The notes under the pieces were generated by a model. That model had not been told where the DNA came from, did not search any database, and worked only from the letters and a program-made list of their open reading frames with translations. A stretch of 64,000 nucleotides of DNA, from contig NC_092561.1 in assembly GCF_037975245.1 (NCBI RefSeq), positions 10,969,001 to 11,033,000 of the forward strand, given 5' to 3'. This stretch comes from Apostichopus japonicus. Lineage: Eukaryota; Echinodermata; Holothuroidea; Aspidochirotida; Stichopodidae. Both the position numbers and the translations under genes were made by a program. Shown one piece after another: positions 21,553 through 33,500 of this stretch; position 1 is the first letter of the stretch, and the number at the start of each line of letters is the position of its first letter.

Positions 21553-24500
21553 TCAATGATGATCTGGAGTACGTTGCCTGCAAAGAGAAACAAAATCAGA
21601 ATAATAAATCCAAAACAATCTGTCATTCACCTACCAGGGATAATTGTGTCTATGCAATAAACATCAAATCCAAATTAAGGAGATATATGGACTTCTGTTT
21701 ATTTACAGAAAGACCCATGATCCCCTTTCCTTCCTTTTACATTGCACTGAGACACAAGGAAAGAAGAGGTATCTCCATTCCTCAGAATGTTACCACAGAG
21801 TGAGAAAATTTGTTAACTGAAATGAAGTATATGGTGTAAACGCGCTCACACGATGTGTTGTTTGTGTATTGTTACGAAGTGTGCGTCATGTAAAGTTGCA
21901 GTGCTACTGCGCGTGTGCGTGTTTGTGCGAGTGTGCGTGCGTGCGTGAGTATGTGTTTGAAATTTGTTGTTTTCGTTGGTTCTGTCTTTACGTTCATTTA
22001 CCGTAATTTGAGTTCAGTCGATATCAAGAACGTATTGAAGAAAGAAGTATTTTCCAGTGTTAAACCAAAGATTTTATGTAAGTCGTGTTTTTATTGATAT
22101 AACGTTGTATATTTGTTGCATACATGATTATTTATTCTGTATGATTTGGATGTATGTATTTATTCTTCCATAATTGACTTATTCATTAATCGATTTCCTG
22201 ATTGTTTAATTACAAACGTATGTTTCGTTTTTATTTATTTAGTTACCAGACTGACAGATTGACAGATTAGCAGATTAACAGATTACAGATAGTTACCAGA
22301 TATCAAAGCTAATAAACCACGAATCGACTCAACATTTCTTCTGCGTTGAATAATCTTTGGATTACAGGAATACGGAATAAAGAAATCTATATTGATTTAC
22401 AGTAAATAAAAATCTATAATTGAAGATGTCAACAGACGAGGCCCTTACGATGAAGACGCTGTTAATACGGCGCAGGAATAAGAAGGGGATCTTGACTAGA
22501 GCAATTAATTCTATTTCTACTCTCATTAGAGAGGACGCAGGAATAGACTCTGTGAAGGAACTCTTAGAGAAAGCGAATACAAATTTAGAAGCAATAGAAG
22601 AGGCCCACCAAGCTGTGATTGAAAAGCTTTTGGAAGAAGATAAGTTTATTTTGGAAGAAGAATGGATGGCGAACGTAGTCAGCAAGTTCATCGCCGTAAA
22701 GATCGAAGTCGAGAGGTATGTAGACCTCAGCAGAAAAGGGCCCGAGAGGATCTCAGAAGCTCCCGAAGGCGAGGAGGAAAAGAGGTTAACCGACAATGAT
22801 GATAACGGTATTTTTACTAAGAATAGTAACGTTAGTCATTGTGTTAGCTCTAAGGAAGTTAATGATATTACCGATGGTAATAATAGTAACGTAGACATGA
22901 AGAATGGTGAAGGTCTTCCACATTTAAGTTCAAATAGGTATAGTTCTAGTTGTGATTCCAACTATGTATTCGGGTTTAACGAACTCAAATTGGCATTAGA
23001 GTTACCGAAGGCTGAGGTATTTGAGTTTAATGGAGACCCCACAGATTATTGGTACTTCATAACCAATTTCGAAGTTAACGTGGCAAGTAAATTGAGCGGT
23101 GATGCCGCGCGTTTGCAGTATTTGCTGCAGCTATGTAAAGGTAAAGCGCGTTTCTGCATCGAAAGTTGCGCGCTTCTAGGTGACGAAGGTTATGAAAGCG
23201 CGAAGGCAATTTTGAAACGTCAATTTGGTCAACCGCATCTGATTCTGAATTCTTTGATGAGTAAATTGGTTAGTCGCAAATCGATTAAGGCTAATGACGG
23301 AGAAAGCTTGTGGAAGCTCATATCCGAAATGCAGAGGTGTTACGTTACCTTAACTCAGATGGGGTATGTAAATGACCTAAATTCAACAAGTAACCTTCTT
23401 AAGATTCACAGTTTGTTACCTGTTTATCTTCAAACTGGGTGGGCAAATGTCGCCCAAAAGATACATGAGAGTAGAGAACCAGAATTTAATGACCTTCTAT
23501 CGTATCTGACAGGTCAAGCTGAAATTTCGTCTAACATGTTTGGTAGGAATATAGGCAAGTCGAGTAGCGTAGTGAGTGACGAGAAACCTCGCGTGAAATC
23601 TAATTTTATGAAAGGTAGATCTCTTAAGTGTTTTGCCTGTGATGATGATCATAGGATTTTTGACTGTGAGTCGTTCTGCAACATGAGTTACAACCAGAGG
23701 CTAGACATTGTTAGGACAAAGAGGTTGTGTTTTAGGTGTCTATTTCCTGGTCATTCGGTGGCTAAATGTAGAAGGGATACCGTTTGCACGTTTTGTCAGT
23801 CTAACAAACACAATGATCTACTTCATCCTCCACCCAATCAAGAGAATATCTCTGTTATGTCAAACACCGCTGTTTGTGGTAGTAACGTTTTCTTGAGAAT
23901 TCTGCCGGTTACAGTGACCGGTAACAATGGTAATCGGGTGCATACCCTGGCTATTTTGGACAGTGGGTCAGACACTACTCTGTGTTCAGAATCCCTTAGG
24001 AAGAAGTTGGGTGTTAAGGGAAAACCGACGTCTTACACGTCTTCGACGGTTAACGGAGTCGAACCTAAGATCGGTTCAACATTTGATATTACCGTTAAAG
24101 GGGAGAATGAAAGTAATGATTTGTCAATAACTGCTCTTTCTGTTCCAAAACTACCCAATAGTGATGATAGTGTCCCCTCTGCTCGTGACCTCAACCGGTG
24201 GCAACATTTGAAACTTATTCCCTGGGGGGATATCTCAAGATACAACCTTGAGCTACTAATAGGGGCGGATGTTCCCGAGGCATTTTGGGTTATGGATGAG
24301 AGGCGTGGTGGAACGGGGGATCCGTATGGAGTAAAGACACCCCTTGGTTGGTCTGTTATGGGTCCTACAGGTTTCAGTGGTCGTAGCGATAGAAAGAACA
24401 TCCATCGTATATCTTGTTGCTCGAATGGAGAGATCTTAAGTTTACTTAAAAGTTCTTGGTCTGTAGACGATGCGAGTATTGGTGAAGGTGATTCTGTCCA

Positions 24501-27500
24501 AGACAAGAGAGCCAAAGGTATATTAGAATCTACTGCCTCACTTACTAGTGAAGGTCACTACCAGATAGGACTTCTGTGGAAGGAAGATTACCATTACTTG
24601 CCTTCCAATAAACCGTTAGCTGAATCACGTCTAAGAAACATAAAACGTAAGCTATTAAGAGACAATGTAATGCGTCAAAAGTATACAGAAACCGTAGAAG
24701 GTTACATTGCGAAAGGTTATGCCGAACGGGTTCAAGGTGAAGGTAAGGCTGGTAATGTTTGGTATCTGCCTCACCATCCAGTTGTTCATCCCCACAAAGA
24801 CAAGGTCAGAGTAGTCTATGATTGTGCAGCGAAGTGGAGGGATACTTCATTAAACTCGTGTTTATTGAAAGGCCCAGACACGATAAACAGTCTCGTGGGT
24901 GTTCTCCACAGATTTAGGCAGCAGCGAATTGCACTAGTTGCTGACGTAGAGGCAATGTTTCACCAAGTGCAGGTGATAAGCGAAGACCGCGATGTCTTCA
25001 GGTTCTTGTGGTGGCCTGGCGGTAATCTAGAAAGTGAACCGCTTGAATATAGAATGACAGTGCATCTCTTTGGTGCCACGTCAAGTCCAGCTTGCGCCGG
25101 CTATGCGTTACAGCGCACGGCCAGGGACAACGAGTTACATAATCAGGACATTGTAGGTAAGAAAGCCATTCAGTTCATAAGGAACAACTTTTATGTAGAC
25201 GATCTTCTGGCTTCAGTCGATGATCCAACTGTTGCAATAGAAGTTGTGGAACGCATTAGAAGTATTTTAAGTAAGGGCGGCTTTAGACTCACGAAGTGGG
25301 TTAGTAACGATCGTGCCGTTCTCCAAAGCATCCCAGAGTCCGAAAGAGCTCCAAATTTACGTAATAGCCTGGAGACTCTTCCAACTGAGCGAACACTGGG
25401 AGTGAGTTGGAATGCCGAAAATGACAATTTCCTCTTCAACGTGTCGTTGCCCGACAAACCCTTTACAAGGCGAGGGTTATTGTCAATATCAAGCTCGATC
25501 TTTGACCCATTGGGTTTTGCTGCTCCCTTTGTTGTCATTGCACGGTGCCTCTTACAAGATATTTGTCGCAAAGGGTCTGATTGGGACAAACCCTTGACGG
25601 ACGAAGAACTTGTGACATGGAAGAAGTGGCTTCAAAATGTTCCTCTTCTTTCATCTATACAGATCCCTCGTTGGCTACAGTTAGATAACGCACAGCGCGT
25701 CCAGCTTCACGTGTTTTGTGACGCATCTCAGAGAGGATATGCTGCAGTAGCATATCTCCGCGTGATAGGTGCTGACAGTGAAGCAAGCTGCTCATTCATT
25801 CAAGGAAAGGCCAAAGTCAGCCCAATGAAGCCCGTGTCTATTCCTAGGCTCGAGTTAATGGGCGCGGTTCTTGCAGTGACGTTGTACACGTCGATCAAAC
25901 AAGAGATTAGGTTTGATCTCGACAAAGTAATATTTTGGACGGACTCAATGATTGTCCTTGGGTACATTCGCAACGAGGATAAGCGATTTAAAACCTTCGT
26001 TGCGAACCGAGTGTCCAAGATTCATGAGTTCTCCTCTCCAAATCAATGGAGACATGTAGGCTCCAAAGAAAACCCAGCCGATGATGGCTCGAGGGGTACG
26101 TATGATTTAGGAACGTGGCTCTCCGGCCCAAGTTTCCTTTCGAAGAAAGAAAGCGCATGGCCTTCACTGAAACATGATGATATTGATTTGTCTGGAGACA
26201 CAGAAATAGGAAAGTCTGTTGTTCTTAATGTAACTACTTTAGTGAATGATAATTTTTCTGAGCAGTTAATCTCCAGGTTTTCATCGTGGACCAAGTTAGT
26301 CAAGGTGTTAGCTTGGGTCTTTCGCTTTGTTAATAAGTCTAGAGGTTCATTGGCAGCAAGTGGATTAAATCTGTCTGTATCAGAAATCGAAGCGAGTGAA
26401 ACTACCATAATTTCGTGGGTCCAAAAATCGGCGTTTAAATCCTGGCAGCGTGACCAGCGATTATTTAAACTCAAACCCATTCTTCTTGGAAATGTACTTA
26501 GAGCGGGGGGTCGTCTCGACAATGCTGATTTGGGAAATGACGTTAAGCACCCAATTATCTTGCCCCCTAGGGGAGCAGTAGTCACACTCATTATTAGATA
26601 TTATCATGAGTCGGTAGGTCATGGTGGTTTGGCCATGACGTTAAGTGCCATTCGGCAGAAGTTTTGGCTACTGAATGGTCGAACAGCAGTGAAGAGTGTA
26701 GTAAGTAAGTGCGTTATTTGTCGTAAGATCCTTGCACGGCCTTCTTGTCAGATAATGGCCGCATTGCCTTCGGAGAGAGTCTCCTCTGACAAACCTCTTT
26801 TTAGTTTTGTTGGCGTGGACTATTTTGGGCCATTCGAAGCGAAAAGAGGTCGCTCGACCGTAAAGAGGTTCGGTTGCATTTTTACTTGCTTGTCCTCCAG
26901 AGCTGTTCATTTGGAAGTGTGTGAATCCCTTGATGCTGATTCCTTCCTTAATGCTTTCAGACGTTTTGTAGCAAGAAGAGGTCAGCCAGTTAAGATTTTT
27001 AGCGACAATGGCTCTAATTTCCAAGCTGGCGAGAAAGAGTTGAGAAATGCCTTTAAAGCTATGAATAAAGATGACGTAGAAGCCTTTCTTCATAGTAAAG
27101 GTTGTGAGTGGCAATTTAACCCTCCTACAGCCAGCCATTTCGGAGGAGCATGGGAAAGGCTTATCAGGTCGGTTAGAAGGATTCTAAGAGGCGTCCTGAG
27201 GCAGCAAACGATCACTGATGAGGTTCTTACTACTGTACTTGCTGAGGTTGAATCTATTCTCAACTCAAGACCTCTCACTGACTTCTCCTCAGATCCAAAA
27301 GATGAGGAACCTCTTACTCCGAACCACCTACTTTTGATGAGACATGGGCCTGACAACCCAGTCGACGCAGGAGTCTCTTACGGCCGTAAAAGGTGGCTTC
27401 AAGTACAGTACCTTGCTTCTTTGTTTTGGAGTAGATGGCGGAAAGAATATCTGCCTCTCCTCCAAAAACGCCATAAGTGGAATTTTCCGAAAGAAAATGT

Positions 27501-30500
27501 TGTCATTGGGGACATAGTTCTCCTCACCGACGAAACAATTCCACGCGGAAAATGGCCTTTAGCTAGAATCATTACAGTTTTCAAGAGTAGCGATGGGAAA
27601 GTAAGAAGCGTTGAGGTTAAGGTTCGTAATAAAATACTCAAAAGACCGATTACGAAATTGTGTATTGTAAAGAGAATGTCTGATTAGTCTCATTGTTGAT
27701 TTTTCTTTGAATATATATATTACTTTGTCTCAGTGTACTAAATTGTTTGATTGGTTGTAAATGTGTGTAAAATCCATATGATTTAACAGGGGGGAGTGTA
27801 AACGCGCTCACACGATGTGTTGTTTGTGTATTGTTACGAAGTGTGCGTCATGTAAAGTTGCAGTGCTACTGCGCGTGTGCGTGTTTGTGCGAGTGTGCGT
27901 GCGTGCGTGCGTGAGTATGTGTTTGAAATTTGTTGTTTTCGTTGGTTCTGTCTTTACGTTCATTTACCGTAATTTGAGTTCAGTCGATATCAAGAACGTA
28001 TTGAAGAAAGAAGTATTTTCCAGTGTTAAACCAAAGATTTTATGTAAGTCGTGTTTTTATTGATATAACGTTGTATATTTGTTGCATACATGATTATTTA
28101 TTCTGTATGATTTGGATGTATGTATTTATTCTTCAATAATTGACTTATTCATTAATCGATTTCCTGATTGTTTAATTACAAATGTATGTTTCGTTTTTAT
28201 TTATTTAGTTACCAGACTGACAGATTGACAGATTAGCAGATTAACAGATTAACAGATTACAGATAGTTACCAGATATCAAAGCTAATAAACCACGAATCG
28301 ACTCAACATTTCTTCTGCGTTGAATAATCTTTGGATTACAGGAATACGGAATAAAGAAATCTATATTGATTTACATATGGTTCTTTGTATTTGACTGTTA
28401 GTTGAACACTTGTATATTCTTGAACTGGTGCACACCTTGCCACCCTCTCCCCTCTTCCCTATTCTTTATCACCAACTAATGGACAGGGTCTTCTACCTTA
28501 CCAGTAGCAATGCATAATTGATACTAAGAACATAAACATATCAAATGTAATTTAAATCAAAATGACTCACAAGAAGACTACATTTTAAGCAAGCATGGAT
28601 GTATGGATTTGACAGCTGATACTTCAAACAGACATTGTATGAACTCTTCTTATACAACCAACATCAATACTCGCACTCTGTTAATAATTAATCCACTTCT
28701 ACCTTGGATGCAGTGGTTCCTGGAAATGGTTAAACACTTTTTATAGTACCAAAAAAAGACACTTTCAATAGCTGCACAATGGTCTCAATGACAACTACCT
28801 TGTTGACATGTTGAGAATGGGACAACAACTCACCTTGGGGCACATTTGATGATGTCATCTACTCGTAAGATCATTTCTGCTGCCTCGGCTCCACTGGTCA
28901 ACATTTGTTTCTTGGCCTTGTATGATTCCACGACTCCCAGAGTGCGCATGTCACCGACTGTGCCCTCTTTCATATCTGTAAATATCATCACGAGGGAAAT
29001 CAATTCATTAACAAATTATAAACACATATGCATTAACAGCAGTAACTCTTTAGCATCTGGTGGTTATCATTTGTTATGCTAATGATCTGCATTATAATAG
29101 GACATTAGTATCAAGCATAACAAAATTACCAAAATCAGTCCAATTAAAAACATCTTAAGTAGCAACACTACTGCATTTACACTTGTATCCTGTTGTTTGC
29201 ATACAAACTGACACCTAGAAAAGCAAAATATCAAGTATTAGAATTCTTGAAGGGATACACTAACCACTTTAGCACCTGCCCCAACATTTCCTATCTGTAT
29301 CTAGAATCAGTATTGTTATCAGGCAACAACTCATTCTCCTACCGGGCAATACTTGCCATGGACCTTCAAATCTAATGGAATCGGTTTCAAGCGAAGATAA
29401 AGTTCCGATAAAACCAAACAGAAGCTACCAGCCCTCTTACCTTAATCAGATAATTTCCACTAACCACAAACGATTTACAACTTCATCATCATTTTCCTTG
29501 TCAAGATAGATTAACGATCTTGCACTTACCCAAACCTAGTGTAAGTTGTCCCTGAGTGTGTGCTGCCCTCAGTTGAGACACCAGTTGCGCACTGTCATAT
29601 CCAGCATTGTCAGCGATGATTGTTGGAAGCTAAACATGGATGCAAAACAGAATGTAAAGCATACAAATTTGCCGAAACACCATTTACAAATTTTGACTGA
29701 TATGGCAAAAACAAAATTATGATCTTCTCTACTTTCTAGGGGATGGGGAGAAGAAATGGAAGGAGGGAAGAGGATATAGGTAGGGGGATGTCTGGAGAAG
29801 GCAGAACTGCTAGGTAAATACAAACCTGTCGTAAAGCAGCTGCAAAAGCTTCAATTGCTACGGCTTCTTTTCCTGGAGTCTTCGAAGCAAGTTCTTGAAC
29901 AGCATTAGCCATCAACATCTCAGAGGCACCTGATAAAAGAAAGTTGAATCATTTCAATTGCATGCCATACACAAATATATGAAGAGCCATTTTAAGGTTA
30001 TATTTGATATAAACACCTTCAATATACAGGATTCTGGACTTTTCTTCTGTTTAGAATTACTTAAATCAGACTGCAACACTTGCAATAATATTTCCACTAT
30101 TTTCGATGTTTGTGGCTATATACCCAATGTTAAGTGAATAAATACTTTGCAGTTTTTGGACGTGTTTTTGGGGGGAGGGGTGTGTACCCCACCACCTGGA
30201 TCTGGGCCTGATCCCCATTTTTTTATCGCCCGAAGGTCCATAAATGAGCTACATTTAACCAGATACATTTGACCTACAATCAGGTAAATAAGCACCCCTT
30301 ATTTAACAGACGATCGTACCAATAGACAAGGGCCCCATCCTTATTGAACTTACGATCGGGTGAACAGCACCCACCATTTTTAAATGCTATAATACAATTG
30401 AGCCAATGAAAGCATTCCAATAACTTTTACACTTGTGGATGAGTGACATCATGCTCTCTACCAGTAGACTCAATCAAAATTAAAAGCTAGGTCTGGAGAC

Positions 30501-33500
30501 TCACCTCCTCCGAGTACGGTCCTAGTCTCCTTGACCGTCTGTGAGAGGACACAGAGAGCATCGTGAAGTGACCGTTCAACCTCGTCTAGGATCTGCTGTG
30601 TGGCTCCACGGAGGACAACGGTACAGGCTTCACCCAGTGCGACACCAGAAAACTTAATCAGCCTATCTTCACCTGTGAATGCAGACAAAAACCAGAATCT
30701 TGATTTTGTATGAGTAACTGGTTATTCCTATTGTTTCATACAACTTTGAATGTTTTACTTATATATCAACCTGCTTGAAGATCCCTAAAAAAATATACGG
30801 TAAAGAGTTAACTTTTTCAACTTTCACAGATGATAGGACTAATTTAATCTTGCTAACACCTCTGTACCATTTTCCTACTCAACATCAGAGTCACTTTTCC
30901 ACTGATGAGATTCAAGTGATTCCTTATCACCATATATCTCTTGTAAAGACCCCCTCCCCCATATGCCTCCCCTCTATACATTCCCCCTCTATACATTCCC
31001 CCCATATGCCTCCCCTCTATATATCCATCCATAGTTTCCTCTTTCTTCCTTTCTCCCTTTCTCCCACACACACACCCCTCCTCTGCATCTAAATGGCATA
31101 GATTTCTCACCTATCATGATTTCTTCAATCAGGTCACATTGCCCAAGTTTTACTTTTCCGGGACTGTCAAAAGTAGAGACGATTTCTCCACCGGTCACGA
31201 GAGCTAAACGTTCAACTCCCTCAAAGTCAGCATGTTCTATGGCCATGACACCAGCATCTGCAAAAAGTTGCTCGGGGTAGTTGTAGATAAGTTGTCTGTT
31301 GAAATAAAGACAATTAAAAAGTAAAAGTATTAAAAAGTATACAATGGTTCTTAAAATGGAAATGCATAAACATTACAATTTTTTTTTTTGGTGCTTTCCT
31401 CTCTTACTGAGAGGTGACAAACTTATGACTGATATGCTTGCAACCCTTTTTAATTACGGTCGCCATGGTCGCATTGGCGACCACAATTCTCGGCTGGCGA
31501 TGAGAATTTCTCGAAAAATTGATGCTAGTCGCCAGCCCTATAATACTGTGGCGATCAGTTTTTGCAACTGAAAATTTCACCAATGCTTTACAAAACCAGA
31601 ATGAAAACATTTCATGGTTCCTTGCTGCTGTTCATTAGTTTCATTCATAGGGAAATTTCTAACAAAGCCCTAATACAACAACAGTAATTTATGCTCACCA
31701 ACTTTTGTTGCCAAAGTAATGCTAAGCCCTGATATCAATTGCAACACACATCAGTGTGTGAAGACTATCTACCATTATCATCATACCAAGTTTGACGAAA
31801 TTCCGACTAGTAATAGTAGCCAAGTAATTGCAATTTGGAGTATTTCACGTTTGACCCCATGACCTCATTAATATTCATGATATGAGCACCAAAATCAACA
31901 GAGTTAATCTACTTACTATGGGCCACCCACTCACCAAGTATGGTAATGATTGGTCATTCCCGTGTTGAGTTATTGTGCATACAAACTTTTCATAACGAAA
32001 TAATGCTAGGCCCCCCCCCTTATAAACATGCATGATATCAATTGCAACACACATCAGTGTGTGGAGTACTATCTACCAATATCGTCAACCAAGTTTGACG
32101 AAATTCCAATAAATAGTAGCCAAGTTATTGCAACTTGGGAGTTTTTCACGTTTGACCCGTGACCTCATTAATATTTTTTAACTTTGACCTCGTATAACTT
32201 CGCACACGAAGGTCACACAGGGGTCAACTCATTGACATTTATGATCAGAAGGTACCTTTGACATCTGAAAATAGCATCGAAACTGTAAAAATCCCCAAAA
32301 CACGAAAAGGTCACCAGAGGTCAAATTGAGGTCAAGGGTCACCCAGATGCGGGTCGACAACTGGATTACATTGAAGCAACTCCCAACCTTAACGGACAGT
32401 TCGTTCTCAAGTTATCACAAAAATACTAGTTTTTTTATCATTAATTGACCTTTGGTGACCTCGGATCACATGACCGTTAAGCTTGAAAATATTCCCCTCT
32501 ACCATTTACAACTTGTCCCAAAATATCAACCGTGTCACACCTTGAAACTGAGAGTTATTGCATTAAATGTCTGAAAATTAACTTTGACCTCGTATAACTC
32601 CACACACGAAGGTCACACGGGGGTCAACCCATTGACATTTATGATCAGAAGGTACCTTTAACATCTGAAAATAGCATCGAAACTGTAAAAATCCCCAAAA
32701 CATGAAAAGGTCACCAGAGGTCAAATTGAGGTCAAGGGTCACCCAGATGCGGGTCGACAATTGGATTACATTGAAGCAACTCCCAACCCTAACGGACAGT
32801 TCGTTCTCAAGTTATCGCAAAAATACTAGTTTTTTATCATTAATTGACCTTTGGTGACCTCGGATCACATGACCGTTAAGTTTGAAAATAATCCCCTATA
32901 CCATTTGCAACTTGTCCCAAAATATCAACCGTGTCACGCCTTGGAACTGGGAATTATTGCACTAGATGTCTGAAAATTTACTTTGACCTCATATTACTTC
33001 ACACACAAAGGTCACCTGGGGTAAACCTATTGACATTTTTGATTGGTGAGACGTGAATATAGCATCAAAACTGTAAAAATTCAAACATTCTTTTCTTTGC
33101 CCATTTTCTCACCCAAAAAACTAGTTTTTTTAACATTAATTGACCTTTGATGACCTCGGATCACATGACCGTTAAGTTTGAAAATATTCCTCTATACCAT
33201 TTGCAACTTGTCCCAAAATATCAACCTTGTTACACCTTGGCACTGGGAGTTATTGCATTAAATGTCTGAAAATTAACTTTGACCTTGTATAACTTTACAC
33301 ACAAAGGTCACCCGGGTGTCAACCCATTGACATTTTTGATCGGAAGGTACCTTTGATATCCAAATCTAGCATCAAAACCAAACATTTTCTTTTTCGCCCG
33401 TTTTCTCCCAAACTAAGCACATTTTTTCTAATGTGACCTTTGACCTTTTGACCTTGGTTTCAAATGTAGTTTGATCTGCTGATTCCAAAAATCAACACGA

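Larger units (their letters stand above)
21835..28375 (+). mobile_element. Complete BEL/Pao LTR retrotransposon, TSD TATGG
   Basis: The 6541-bp element has two LTRs starting TGTAAACG and ending TTTACA, flanked by the 5-bp direct repeat TATGG (21830-21834 and 28376-28380). Between them is one uninterrupted gag-pol frame and a polypurine tract (AGGGGGGAG) directly before the 3' LTR. The two LTRs differ only by two substitutions and two short tandem-repeat length changes, so the insertion is recent. It is inserted antisense to CCT2 and fills about 90% of that gene's last intron. No env-like frame is present. Confidence 0.96.

Noticed and set aside
21500-21577. Alternative CCT2 endings read in phase 0 from acceptors near 21577 or 21510
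   Set aside because: Exon 13 ends in phase 2 (AG of the split Arg codon). Only the phase-2 reading from 21577 gives the family-like PDHH terminus.
21915-22097. 60-aa frame repeated at 27815-28063
   Set aside because: It lies within both LTRs of the BEL element and is simply duplicated non-coding LTR sequence.
22362-27641. Many minus-strand frames across the BEL element, up to 182 aa
   Set aside because: They are antisense shadows of the intact gag-pol frame with no recognisable domains.
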